Part shown: positions 1 to 10,660 of the stretch, piece after piece | Numbering within the stretch: position 1 is the stretch's first letter | How the letters are laid out: every line of letters begins with the position of its first letter | From: Petrolisthes cinctipes | Taxonomy: Eukaryota; Arthropoda; Malacostraca; Decapoda; Porcellanidae | DNA: 64,000 bases | NCBI GenBank assembly: GCA_033782935.1 | Contig: JAWQEG010001220.1 | Span: 496,001-560,000 of the forward strand | Direction: 5' to 3' | Notes under the pieces: generated by a model | What the model was told of the DNA's origin: nothing | What the model saw: only the letters and a program-made list of their open reading frames with translations | Databases searched by the model: none | Program-made: the position numbers and the translations under genes

Positions 1-373
1 TACAAATATCGCTCAATTCCTCCATAGTGCATTCAAGTTTAAAGGACATCACAGAATAGAATGCATTTAAATCGGACACTTCAGGTGTTTGTAACATGCC
101 AGTTAAAACTATTGTATCATTAAGTGTCTGGAACGATTGCTCAATGTAAGAAAATTTGTCAAATAAATTAGATATATCTTGTAATGAATAAGAAATAGTG
201 ATCATATCTTCCGTCACAAATATTTTACCAAATTCCTGGACGAGCGCTCCCGTGATTAGCACATCATCCATCATAATAATTATTATAGTGGCGGTGTTGT
301 TTACGGCGGCGTAACCGGTGGTTGCCGTGACTATGCTCGTGAAAACCATAATATAGGTAGGTTTGGGCCACAT
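1..373 (-). CDS. Env-like N-terminal open frame of a gypsy element (partial)
   Basis: An ATG at 373 on the minus strand opens a frame of 124 codons that stays open to the window edge. The first 20 or so residues are hydrophobic, like a signal peptide. The rest has no reverse-transcriptase or integrase motif. It begins 68 bases after the integrase tail frame stops, which is where env-like genes sit in errantivirus-type Ty3/gypsy elements. I call it env-like from position and signal peptide only; no furin site or fusion peptide is visible in this part. The rest lies outside the window. Confidence 0.42.
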   Translation of the reverse strand, partial: MWPKPTYIMVFTSIVTATTGYAAVNNTATIIIIMMDDVLITGALVQEFGKIFVTEDMITISYSLQDISNLFDKFSYIEQSFQTLNDTIVLTGMLQTPEVSDLNAFYSVMSFKLECTMEELSDIC

Positions 374-440
374 CTGTAAAGAAAATTACAATATTTTATT
401 CGCCGATCGGAGTTTTTGTCTGTAATTGTTTACATTACTA

Positions 441-1557
441 TCAGTAGTATATAGGGATAATATTACTAGGAAGAGTGAATTGTTGATGTTCCAGAGATTC
501 TGATTGGTTATTTTGATGTTGAGTTTGCGCGCATTTTACCAATTTCTTAATTCTGTGTACATGAACAATATCATCCGCCCGAGTAAAATTATTCTTTATC
601 ACAATTTTATTGCCTACCATTGATATGACTGTGTAAGGTCCCGTGAACCGAGGCAGAAGTTTCGATGTTCGATTGGGTACCTGTAACATGATTTGATCAC
701 CTGGAGTATACGTTTGAGTTTTTGCTTTATTATGCTGTCGTATACGTATTTTATTTCGGCTAGCCTGCAATTTGTGTTGAACATCATGATGAATTTGTTG
801 AAATGCAACTCGCTGTCGTTCAGTGTAGTCGTCCATGTTGTAGCATGGCTTCTTTTTGTCAATTGTTATATCGTATGGAAGACTTTTTGTACGCCATATA
901 TTATTTTATGAGGAGATTTTCCTACTGTCTCTGTCTTAGTAGCGTTTATTGAACAGACTGTCATATCAATCCAGTCCTCCCATGTGGAGGAAATAGTGTT
1001 GATTGTGCCACGAAGTACTTCTAATATTTTACGGTTTTGGCGTTCTGATAACCCGTTGATGCAAGGTGATATGCTAATACAAACGTTTGCTTAATATTAC
1101 AGAAATCAGAAATCTTTTGTAAGATACTGTTACGGAATTCTTTGCCGTTGTCGGAAATTATGATTTTAGGACATGTATATGGGCATATGAATTTAAATAT
1201 AATTTTATGTGCAACCTCTTCTGCTGTTTTCGTTTTCAGTGGTGCCGCCACAAGATATCTAGAAAAATGATCAACCACAGTTAATAAATAATTTGAGCCT
1301 GGATGTGACTGTGGTAGGGAGAGTAGATCTATTCCCACTACTTCCCATGGTTCGCTCGGCATTGGGTATTCTCCTAATGGAGCAGGTCCAAGTGTATGGC
1401 CTTTATTTGCATGGCATGTTTCGCACTGGGCGATATATGTTTCAACATCTACTTTAATTTTATGCCAATAGTATTTTGTTCGGAGAGTGGACAGACACCG
1501 ATCTCTCCCAGGATGTCCTGCTGCATTATGATATAAGGTTAATACTGAGGGAATCAT
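441..1557 (-). pseudogene. Gypsy integrase, frameshifted
   Basis: The N-terminal half (1557-1021) has an HHCC zinc-binding module with two His and a Cys-X2-Cys (CETC). The core follows, with the first catalytic Asp in GIDLLSL and the second in ISDNGKEF. The frame then changes near 1075: the motif with the third catalytic residue (GLSERQN) is in another frame around 1040-1060. The C-terminal tail (836-441) has the basic, beta-rich look of gypsy integrase tails, including the phrase RFTGPYTVI. At least two frame breaks make it non-functional as it stands. Confidence 0.8.
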
Positions 1558-1820
1558 TGATCACATGTGGCATAACTCTTTGGTCGGTTTGTACGTCACG
1601 TTTTCTAAGTTTTCAGTAAACGATATCATCATGAAGGGAGAAGTGATTTAAGTGAATGGGTAAATCCGGTCCATCATAATCATCACCAGAGTTTAAGGAG
1701 TATTTTATTGCTTTTATCATAGAATCCTGTTGTTGATGTTCACGAACCGCATTGAAGTCAAAGTCTATGGGTGCCTTTGAAAGTGAACAGACAGGATGTC
1801 TGCTTAAGGTATCTGCTACA

Positions 1821-2994
1821 TTATTTAATATTAATATGTGGTTGAAATTCCTGAATTGTTAGATACCATCTGGCCAATTTTCCTGTTAGGTTTTGGGTTT
1901 TCAGGAAGCCAAGAACCGGTTGGTGATCTGTAAAAACTTGTAAAGGGTATCCCAACACGATTTCTCTGAAGGCGCGAAGTGCCGAGACTATTGCCAGAGT
2001 TTCTTGCTCTGTTACAGAGTAACGAGTTTCCTGTGCATTTATTATCCTAGAAGCATAAGCAATTACCTGGCACTGACCTTTAGCAATTTCTTGCGTAAGT
2101 ACATCGCCTAAGCCTAATGAAAAAGTGTCTGTACAAATGATAAAAGGTAATTTAAAGTCAGGGAATGCAAGAATCGGAGCTGACACCAATTCATTGTTAA
2201 GTAATTCAAAGCTCGCCTGTTGTTCTCGCCTCCATACAAATTCTGTATTATTTTTGAGGATTTTTTTTAGGGGTTTTGCTATTAGGGAAAAGTTTCTTAC
2301 AAAGTTTCTATAATAAGAGCATATACCCAAAGGAATGACTTTACGTTAGTAGCATTTTTTGGAGTTGAGAACTGTTTTACTGCTCGTATTTTATCAGGTT
2401 GTGTATGGAGACCTTCGCTGTTGATTGTGTGCCCTCAAAATTTAATTTCTTGTTTACGAAAATGACATTTAGACATTTTAAGTTTGAGGCCCACTTGTTG
2501 CAATCTTTGCATAACCTTCTTAATTGTTTCTAAATGTAAAGTTACAACTTTAGAAAAAATAATAAAATCATCTAGAATTCTAGATAACCAATGACTTCAT
2601 TATTGATATCGCCAAAAAGAAATTTTACCCTACGTTGAAATATGGATGGTGCGTTACATAACCCAAACCCAAATGGCATACGGGTGTATTCATAATGACC
2701 ATGGGGAGTACTAAATGCTGTTATGGGCTGACTTTTATCATCTAATGCTACTTGCCAGTTTCCACTGACCAAGTCTAAGGTGGAAAATATCATAGGTTTT
2801 GTTTCCCAGATATTAGATAAAATATCTCTTAAAAGAGGGAGAGGGTATTTATCTTTAATTGTAGAATTATTTACTTTCCTATAATCAATTACTGGCCGAA
2901 ATTCACCATTATTTTTAGAAACTAAAAATATTAGGCTGTTAAAAGGAGAATGAGAATTCTTAATAATGCCTTCTTCCAACATTTCGTTTACCAT
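1821..2994 (-). pseudogene. Gypsy reverse transcriptase and RNase H, broken
   Basis: 2994-2572 encodes RT fingers and palm, with FRPVIDYRKVN, the first catalytic Asp in STLDLVSGNW and the RMPFG motif. The YLDD box is interrupted: the frame reads GYLEF then stop, and LDD appears a few bases later in another frame, as if a short duplication (about 5-8 bases) fell inside the active site. 2330-1821 encodes RNase H with CTDTFS, TEQETLAI and FTDHQPV, so the acidic residues are there. The link between the two halves (2340-2570) carries stops. Confidence 0.85.
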
Positions 2995-3496
2995 TTGGTT
3001 GACAATCTTTTGCCTGCTATGAGGTAGCCTATATGCATGAGTATAAATAGCTTAATAGGATGTGAGAGTAATGGTATGTTTTATAATGTCGGATTTTTCC
3101 AAGGATTCACCAGGCAAGGCAATCGCTTTTTGATATGTGGCTAGTATGTCAATGAGATTATCACGATAAAGTGGAAAATCCCCTCCATTGACAAATTGAT
3201 ATTTTGATTCCACTCTTCGTTAATTAAGAACCGATGCAATATTCCCTTGTGGAATTTGGTCTAATTTTCATCTGTAGGCTACAGGTTACATGGATATGTT
3301 CCTTTCTTTATATGAATATTGGTAGATGTCTTATTAAACATATAGATATCAGTAACATTATCAATGTTTACATTGGTCAAAGTAGATTCTAGTCCTTGGA
3401 TATTTAATTTCACAGTTTTTATTAAGGACCGAACACTAATATGTGGCTGTACATGAGTTGGAAGTTTAACCTTTAATTTATGGACAAAATTTGGAG

Positions 3497-3718
3497 TTAA
3501 TATAGTATTATATGCAGCAATGGATTTATGATAATGGAGTCGTTTCCATTATTTGAATTATGAATAGAGCCAACGTTTCTTGGACGTAAATAATATGGGC
3601 CTGGACAATCATGTATTTGAATATATTTATTCTTAAAATGTATTATTTTATGCTTTAGGTTAATTACAATGTCCTGTTTTATAAGGTCTGATAAACCTAT
3701 TACTCCGTCTGTTGGGAG
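3497..3718 (-). pseudogene. Gypsy aspartic protease, C-terminal half
   Basis: A short frame reads GVIGLSDLIKQ followed by a beta-rich segment, consistent with the C-terminal half of a retroviral-type protease that continues toward RT. Its upstream half lies at about 6022-6260, on the far side of the RTE LINE. The first residues of the frame belong to the LINE. Confidence 0.5.
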
Positions 3719-3726
3719 ATCATCAT

Positions 3727-4908
3727 AGCTCTGCGCCTCGTTCCCTCCGGGAACTCCCCCCAAGGGGGTGGCCACGGCAGAAGTGCCTCCAGTTCTCCCT
3801 GTTCCAACACTCCCTCCTTACTCGGTCAAGCCTTCTTCTGTCACTCATTTTTCTCCCCCTTACATACTCTTCCACTCTGTTCTGCCATCTAACCGGAGGT
3901 CTACCTCTCACACCAGGTCCCACAACTTCACTTCCATACACCTTCTTTACAAATTCCTCACCTTGCATTCTCTCTACATGTCCAAACCACCTCAAAGTAT
4001 TACATTTCAATTTCTCAACCACTCCACACTCAACACCAATTGCCTTCTCACTCATACTACATCTCTCATACACACTCTCATTACTTTCTCCATCCCACCT
4101 AGTAAGTCCACATGCTCTTCTCAGATAACTCATTTCCACAGCACCTATTCTAGACTGGTGAGCCCTACTCCATGTCCACGTCTCCGACGCATATGTCAGT
4201 GTTGGCAGGATTATACTATTTCGTAGTCCCTTTTTCACTTCCATACTCACACTTCTACCCTTCATAATCCTCCCCAGTGATCCTATGACCTGTCTACCCC
4301 TCACTGCTCTCTTTCTAATTTTTCCTTCCATACTCCCATGTTTACACAGAACTGTACCCAGGTACTTAAACTCCTTCACTTCCTCCATCCTCTCACCCCT
4401 CAGAGTTATCTCACACTTCGTCCCAGGTGGTACTCCCACTCTGTAATTCTTTTCACTCTCAGCCATCAGCACAGTGTCATCCGCAAATAAACTTGACAGT
4501 AAGGACCAATTTGCTTCATTCAGCCTCAACTTCACCCCCAGGCCATTCACTTTGGCTTTCACCATAAACTTCTTACAACTTCTTACCCTTCCCAATATAT
4601 TTCTCCACTATTGATTTTAATGCAAATATTTGGTCCACACATCCTCTACCCTTTCTGAATCCCCCCTGCTCCTCACTAACTTTATTTCCTGTTACTTCAA
4701 CCAACCTTTCAGTAAGAACCTTCCCATACACCTTCCCCGGTACACTAAGGAGGCTTATTCCTCTATAGCTACTACACTCATCCTTACTCCCCTTCCCCTT
4801 ACACAAAGGTACAATTATGGCTGTCCTCCAATCCTCTGGCACCTCTCCCTGCCTCCAAGCCAATGTGCATATAAGCAACTTCCACTCCACCACTACCTCC
4901 CCCCCCAC
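3727..4908 (-). pseudogene. RTE LINE reverse transcriptase with internal deletion
   Basis: The upstream part (4908-4573) holds DWRTAIIVPL, YRGISLLS and EEQGGFRKGRGC. The downstream part (4595-3727) resumes at FADDTVL, then FKYLGT and a long thumb/C-terminal region. The segment normally carrying the first catalytic Asp (the LEKAYD-type motif) and the QG motif, roughly 90 residues, is missing at about 4590-4610, so this copy has lost part of the palm. The remaining C-terminal frame is open for about 290 residues. Confidence 0.8.
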
Positions 4909-5510
4909 ATTTTAACATTTCAGCAGTTATCCCATCCACCCCCGGTGCCTTTCCCATCTTCAACTTTCCTATTGCGCTCCTAACCTCTTCCCTCCCTAAT
5001 TCTCCCTGTACACCCTGTCGTCTACCACCTGCCTCCATCCCCATGCATGTCACCATGTCATCAAACGATCAAAATGCCTCTTCCACACTTCTTTCACATC
5101 CTCACTTCCACTCACAGTGACTCCATCCTCTCTTTTCATTTTCACACTACCAGACTTTCCTTCTCCTCTTTCTCTTTTTTTACCTCCTTCCAGAATATTT
5201 CCTTATTTTCTTTAAACTTCTCACTCAGTTTCCTACCAAACTCCTCATCCACTCTCCTTTTACTCTCACTCACCATCCTCTTCACTTGCCTCTTACAAAT
5301 ACTATATTCTCTCTTCCACCTCTCTTTCACTTCCTCTGAGACATTCCTCTGTAATGTTCTCCTATTTGCCTTCCCTTTCTTTTCTACGGCATCTTTCACT
5401 TCTTCTGACCACCAGGCACTCCCTTTCTTGCCCTTCTTCTGTGTCTTGTATCCCACTACCTCTGCTGCTGTCCTCATTACAAGTGTCTTTAAACCTTTCG
5501 TACACATCAT
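4799..5510 (-). pseudogene. RTE LINE linker and start of RT
   Basis: 5510-5142 encodes a Lys/Glu-rich linker between endonuclease and RT, with a WWSEEVKDAV phrase found in RTE linkers. 5056-4799 continues with REEVRSAIGKLKMGKAPGVDGI, the first conserved RT block. The two are in different frames, so at least one frameshift separates them. Confidence 0.7.
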
Positions 5511-5574
5511 TCACTCCCACTCCCTCCCCTATAGTCAGCCTTGCATCCTCCAGCACCTCACTCACCTTCCTCTT

Positions 5575-6019
5575 CTATATCTCTCTATACTCAATGTCAT
5601 TCAATCTTCCACTTGCCACCTCTCTCTTGTTCCCCTCTCTATCTTTCTTACCATACTCCCATTTTGCCCTGACCCTAATCCTCGCCAACACCGCATAGTG
5701 GTCAGAGCACTGGAACATTCCTCTCACCACTCTAGCATCCATCACATCTTTCCTTATCCTTTCATCCACAGCTATGTGATCTATCAGAGTCATTTGCTCT
5801 CCCCTTTCATCTCTCCTCTTCCATGTATACCTGTGGATCAGTCTGTGCTCGAAGCAGGTGTTGGCGAGGAGCAACCCCGCCTCGGCACACACATCCACCA
5901 GGTACTCACCATTTTCATTTATTCCATTCACACCTATACTTGCCAACTACATTTCCTATTCTTTCATTCCCTACCTTCCCATTCATGTCTCCCACAAGCA
6001 CAATCCTCCTCCCTCTCTC
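5575..6019 (-). pseudogene. RTE LINE endonuclease, 5'-truncated
   Basis: The visible part of an apurinic-type endonuclease starts at VGDMNGKVG, with the catalytic Asp/Asn, and includes YTWKRRD, LIDHIAVDERI and the terminal SDHYAVLARI with the catalytic Asp-His. The N-terminal third is absent because of 5' truncation. A frame change occurs near 5930. Confidence 0.8.
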
Positions 6020-6021
6020 AT

Positions 6022-6720
6022 AATTCCGAATTATATAGAATTTAATGTTTCTATGGTTAGTTCCGTTTACTAACTTTACAGGAAGGGTAATTGTACCCAG
6101 AACCTGCAATTTATAGCCTGTAATGGCTGACAATTCTATGTCAATTGGCTCTATTTTGCTTTGTAATTGTCACTGGGGACATAAGTTGCACAATCTTTTA
6201 AAGGAAATTTCAGATAGTAAGAAAACTGCCGCTCCCATGTCTATCATTAAGGATGTGTTAATTGTACAGGTATTGATAGTACATTACCGGTGGATGCGAC
6301 GACAATGCTTATGGCTAGTATTATCTTCTGGGTGGATGGTTCCATCCCGAATTTTGTGGCAGTCTGCTTTCGTACCTTGCGTTCTGTTTCAGCATATCCT
6401 CTTTTACCCTTTTTAGTACCATACATTCATCTGAGGAATGTGAAGTTGAATCATGCAAATGACAATATTTATGGTAAGTAGAATTTTTGCAACGTTGCCA
6501 TTAATAACTTTTTCCCATAGAGTTTTGTAAGTAATAACATTCATTGGTATAATTATTATTTTTGTTGCAATGTTTACAATATTTCTTCTGTGATTTTAAT
6601 TGAGTTGTGGTGGCACCAAGATTGAAATTCTTAGTTTCCAGGGATGGAGCAATATTTAAGGCACGAGGTATGATATTGGGTGAATTTACACACATTATTG
6701 GTACTCTCAATCAACAATTC
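6022..6720 (-). pseudogene. Gypsy gag zinc knuckle and protease N-terminal half
   Basis: Around 6600 the minus strand encodes CKHC...C with zinc-knuckle spacing, but the expected His is Asn (pattern C-X2-C-X4-N-X4-C), a degraded nucleocapsid finger. Near 6230 a protease active-site-like phrase reads IDMGAA, with Met where Thr or Ser is usual, followed about 20 residues later by an in-frame stop. The sequence continues across the RTE insertion at 3718. Confidence 0.5.
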
Positions 6721-6727
6721 TATCTTG

Positions 6728-8650
6728 TCATGGCACAACACCAAGTGGAGAGTTGTAGTACTCCTTCAGGGTCTCCTTAATACGCTTAGGTAATACTGCT
6801 CGACCAGTGTCTGGTGCTCGGTCCATGGGATGCAGTGTCTGTTTATCATTTCGCCAAGATCCGGCTATCACCTCATGAGTAACTGGGTCCTCAGTGTCTG
6901 CCGCTTGAATGGCATCCCCAGGTCTCTTAATTCGTATGAGATTGTGGAGACAACATGCTGCCAAGACTGCTGCTTCAGCAACATTGTTGTGAGGAAGCAC
7001 CTGAAGCGATTGGCCAGTATCCTTAATGTGTTTTCAATAACTCGTCGGGCACGAGAGAGTCTGTAGTTAAAGATCCGTTCACCTCTCGGCAGGCCTCGTT
7101 GAGGGAATGGCTTCTGGAGGTACTCCTTGAGAGGGAAAGCGTCACAACCAACAATGAAGTAGGGGACGGGAATGGTACCTCCTGGAAGTGGCTCTCGTGG
7201 TGGTAGTCCTACCATGCCTTCTTCCAATGCTCTCTTCAATTGTGTGTTGATGAAGACACCAGCATCACTGTTTACACCATTGGCCCCCACATCGATGTAG
7301 ATAAACTTGTAATCACTGTCAACAAGAGCCAATAGGACCAATGAGTGGAATCCTTTATAGTTGAAATAATAGTATTATGTACTTTACAGTAGAGTAGACT
7401 ATTATTTATTTTACATTAATTGGTAATATCTTTATTGTATTGTATGTTCTGTACTTAGGTAGCTGAGCATTATAGGTGTTTCGAGTCCTGGAATTGGGGA
7501 AATACCAGTTATGGGCAGTTTGTTACTGCCCCTTGTTTAATAAGACAGCAACTCAGTGAATCCTGAGTCTTGGCTGGAGCCGGCTGCAGGCTGAGGTACT
7601 GAGTCAGTCCGGTCGGCAGGACAGAATACTCTGTGCCTCCTCCCTGCTCGGACCTGCTGTGACTCTGGAATTTATAATATTAATTTCCCTCTCTACCCAG
7701 CTAAGTTACAAATTATTATTATCCATTATCTATTGTTTAGGAATTCTGATTTCATGTATTGTATAGAATTTGTTTAGGGTATTGATAGGGTTTATGATTT
7801 TTAACTGTGGGTTAATTGTTTACCAGGATGCCTCAAATATTATTGTTAATGTTGCTGTTGGTTGTGTAAATATTTTAATTATAAAGAAGTACATATTGAA
7901 CTTCTCCAATTGTTTTTTCTTATCTATCTGTGGGGAGTTGTGTAACTGTGAGATAAGTTAACCTAATAATTATTTCCGTAAGAACTGGGGATTTTTAGAG
8001 GACTTTCTTTTGTTGCATACTTGACTCCTGGGTACGTAACAATAGTAACTACTTTTTCCAGGGGGACGCATAGCAATGTGCTTGCCGTCAAGTGCTCCAA
8101 CACAGTGATGAAAGTTCCAGCGATTTGAGAAACCCTGGGCCACCTCCTTTCATCCGTCTGGCGTCAGTGAACAAACGATGACCTCTTTCATGTATTCGAT
8201 AATTGCTTCACTGGTCTCCTTGGCAATACCGCTGATGGAACTGACAGACACTCTGAAGCCATATTGTAGAGTTCTGAAGTTGTCTCCTGTAGCGAGATAT
8301 CGGAGAGTAAATGCAAGTCGAAGTCCAGGCTCCAGGGGCTCCCTCCAAAATGTACGTTTCTTCATAAAACGAGGGCCAATTCTGTTTAGTATATCTGTGA
8401 AGAGTTCTTGATCCACTCGCAGGAAGTTCTTGAATGATGACTTGTCTTCCTAAGTGAGCTCATGGACAAATCTTTCCCACTGACCAAATAGCTTCCTTGC
8501 AAGCCATGGACGAACCCAATATCCTCTCTCCTTCGTCGGCTTCTTTCCCTGCTCTTTCTTCTCCTGCCTCTTCTCTCCCTTCTTCAGAAGGATATATACT
8601 GCTAAGGTTATTGCAATCGGCAACAACACATCATCCTCGATACCAGCCAT
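6728..8650 (-). pseudogene. PIF/Harbinger (HARBI1-like) transposase, broken
   Basis: A DDE_Tnp_4 transposase runs from Met at 8650. The helix-turn-helix part covers 8416-8150 (ILNRIGPRFMKK...LRYLATGDN). The catalytic residues are present: Asp in GALDGKHIAMRPP (about 8075), Asp in NSDAGVF (about 7255) and Glu in ARRVIENTL (about 7045). Lesions are an in-frame TAG at 8450-8452, a TGA at 8150-8152 where Trp is expected, a 666-base insertion between GKSSYY and FNYKGFHS, and a frame change near 6990 before the conserved ACCLHNLI block. The C-terminus ends at 6728. The enzyme would cut and paste DNA in the nucleus if intact. Confidence 0.88.
7375..8040. mobile_element. Unclassified 666-bp insertion with 7-bp target duplication
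   Basis: This block interrupts the Harbinger transposase. It is flanked by AATAGTA at 7368-7374 and again at 8041-8047. Its ends are weakly inverted (TTATGTAC on the left, GTTACGTAC on the right in reverse complement). No protein is encoded. It could be a non-autonomous DNA transposon or a solo LTR; a TG...CA reading gives no matching flanks, so I prefer the first. Confidence 0.55.
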
Positions 8651-8868
8651 GTTGCTCTTTTGTGATATTGTCTCAGCTGCGGCAAGGAAGAAAGTGGTGG
8701 AGGGAACCGACTACCTGTCCTATATATGTGCCCAAGTCCAAGGGCAATAACATACCTATTACCTAAAATGCCTAGCCATTCCCGACTGGTTACGGGTGCA
8801 TCACCGAGCATGCCCCGGTGTACCTGCGGCATCCTGCAGAAACACCGCCGACAAAAAAAAGTAAAAAG

Positions 8869-9029
8869 TCTCTTGTTGGTGAATTGTAAGGTCTGCGATT
8901 CCTCCAAAGTTTGCCAGGAAACAGACACCCTCAATGGTACTACAAAATATAATCATATTTCCTGTTTCCTGTTATAGTTTGGAGGAATCGGAGACCTTCC
9001 AATTCACCAACAAGAAAATCTCCCCTTAA
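8869..9029. mobile_element. Hairpin element (palindromic family, type A), copy 1
   Basis: The left arm (TCTTGTTGGTGAATTG...GATTCCTCCAAAG...CCAGGAAACAG) is repeated in inverted form on the right (CTGTTTCCTG...TTTGGAGGAATC...CAATTCACCAACAAGA). The whole unit could fold into one long imperfect hairpin. It lies just upstream of the Harbinger transposase start. Confidence 0.8.
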
Positions 9030-9699
9030 TATATTCACATACCACTATTATTATTAACATTATTATTTTCAAGTTAATTATTTACCTTTAGTACAAGCCC
9101 CAACACACTCTGGGGAACGATGGCGCTAAAGTTAAATTATTAATAAATCATCTCGATATAGTGGCCCCTCCTATGAAGTCTCTAAGTAACGTTTTCTGAA
9201 GTCATGGTTGTGGTCCTGATATACGTTTTCTTTCCCTCTTTTAGCGAACACTTAGCATTTCTGGGCCCGTATTCACAAAAACAAAGTTCACTCTTAACTT
9301 AAAATTTTATTCGTAAACATTTATTCATGACGAGGACTAGGATCCGACAATGCTTCGAAATCATAACAACAGCTCATACAAATAGAGTAGCAAAACCATT
9401 CACTGCTTCGAAATGAATCTGAAATACTATGGTGAGGTCAGTATTGCAAACATACGAACAAGTCCAAACTCTAGATAATATGATGTTTTGTGACAACCGG
9501 CCCTGCTGATGACCTAAAACAACATTACCAGGCACTTCAGGCAATGGGCATTCTATCACAATAAGATATCATCTGGTGAAAATATACAAAATATATTTCG
9601 GGGGTTAAAGCGTTAGTTTAAAAATAAGTAATATTTACTTGGATTTGATTGGTCACAATGCATTCCACAAGATTGGCAGATTATATTTCAAAGATCAAA
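9030..9699. other. Intergenic; one solo terminus of the TA-flanked element
   Basis: 9091-9135 matches the terminus of the 427-bp inverted-repeat element at 15191-15617 (GTACAAGCCCCAACAC...GGGGAACG) and is preceded by TA, as in that copy. No second arm follows. The rest of the stretch is AT-rich and shows no gene, RNA or repeat that I can recognise. Confidence 0.6.
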
Positions 9700-9864
9700 C
9701 TTAAGGGAAGATTCTCTTGTTGGTAAAATGGAAGGCTACTGATTCCTCCTAAGTATACCAGGAAATAGACACCCTCAATGGTACTAATAGGGGATCTGTT
9801 TCATGGTTTACTTTGGAGGAATCGGAGACCTCCCATTTCACGAACACGAAAACCTTCCCTTAAG
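9700..9864. mobile_element. Hairpin element, type A, copy 2
   Basis: Termini read CTTAAGGGAAGATTCTCTTG and, inverted, end in CCCTTAAG. The internal arms carry GATTCCTCC and GGAGGAATC in mirror positions. A further half-arm (CTGATTCCTC...CTATCCAGGCAACAGG) follows at about 9893-9943. Confidence 0.8.
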
Positions 9865-9943
9865 GGGGTATTTAGTATAGTGTTGATGGTGGTATATCTG
9901 GAGCAACTGATTCCTCAAAACTATCCAGGCAACAGGATGCCAT

Positions 9944-10660
9944 TATATTGATTCACTGCTGCTGTTTGCCATAAAGATACTATAGGTAAATTCATCAAAG
10001 GATGTAATACGTAGAAGTCAACCTGGGGCTCGTGATATCCTATACTCGTAAACAGGACATCTATCGTACGGTCATATTATCCTCCATCTTTTGGTCAGTC
10101 AAAGGTTTTATTGTTACTAAAACCTGCTTTCAGAGGCTTAGAGTACAAACGCGAATCAGGACAGAGCAAAACTGACTCGAGAACGGACGATAAAGGAAGA
10201 TGATGGTGGAGTGATAAAGAGTGATGAAGTCCGGCACTGAAGGACTACGGCTCCCCTCAAGCTATGCCAATACAATACACAGACTATAATGCCTCGGTAT
10301 ACTGGTAGGACAGGTTTGGTATAGGGTAGATGATGTAGCCTACCCAGTTGGAGGTGGGAAGTGATAAGTGTTGAGTGGACAGTGTGGTGTAAGGAGGTCT
10401 AGTGAGAAAAAAAAAAAAAAAAAATCACAGAGCTATTGTGCTATAGCCTTAGACTGAAATTTTACGAGTGACAGGTTGTGTGACAAGTGGGGAGTGACAT
10501 TTGAGGAGGTATGGGCTGTTAGCTATGAAGTGTAAGGTGTGAGATACCTACCATGGCAGGTGTGGGATGCCTTCCATGGCAGGTGTGGGATGCCTTCCAT
10601 GGCAGGTGTGGGAATTCTTACACTTGAGTGACCCATAATGAAATACTTTGAATCCTGGAG
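9944..10660. other. Intergenic with a 26-bp tandem repeat
   Basis: 10543-10612 holds three near-copies of a unit containing ACCATGGCAGGTGTGGGAT. An 18-base A run is at 10408-10425. Otherwise I see nothing coding. It lies downstream of the cysteine-rich gene read on the minus strand, so part of it may be that gene's 3' untranslated region. Confidence 0.5.

Larger units (their letters stand above)
3719..6020 (-). mobile_element. 5'-truncated RTE-type LINE inserted in the gypsy protease
   Basis: Minus-strand endonuclease (about 6020-5575), linker (5510-5142) and reverse transcriptase (5056-3727) pieces belong to one LINE of RTE type. Its C-terminal phrases LRWFGHVERM and GVRGRPPVRW are typical of RTE-like proteins. 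The 3' end finishes in a short TGATGA-type tail (plus strand atcatcat at 3719-3727), also usual for RTE. The 5' end is cut inside the endonuclease, just before GDMNGKVG, as expected from incomplete reverse transcription. The gypsy protease sequence resumes on both sides. Confidence 0.8.
1..6720 (-). mobile_element. Decayed Ty3/gypsy element with env-like frame, split by an RTE LINE
   Basis: Read on the minus strand the order is a gag zinc-knuckle remnant (about 6600), aspartic protease (6240, then 3716-3497), reverse transcriptase (2994-2572), RNase H (2330-1821), integrase (1557-441) and an env-like frame (373 to the edge). This is the usual gypsy order. The element carries many frameshifts and stops, so it is a dead copy. 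Bases 3719-6020 are a later LINE insertion. No LTR is visible for this element within the window. Confidence 0.75.

Noticed and set aside
5047..6045. 332-codon plus-strand frame, Ser/Phe/Leu-rich
   Set aside because: It is the antisense of the RTE LINE linker and endonuclease; composition mirrors that purine-rich coding strand.
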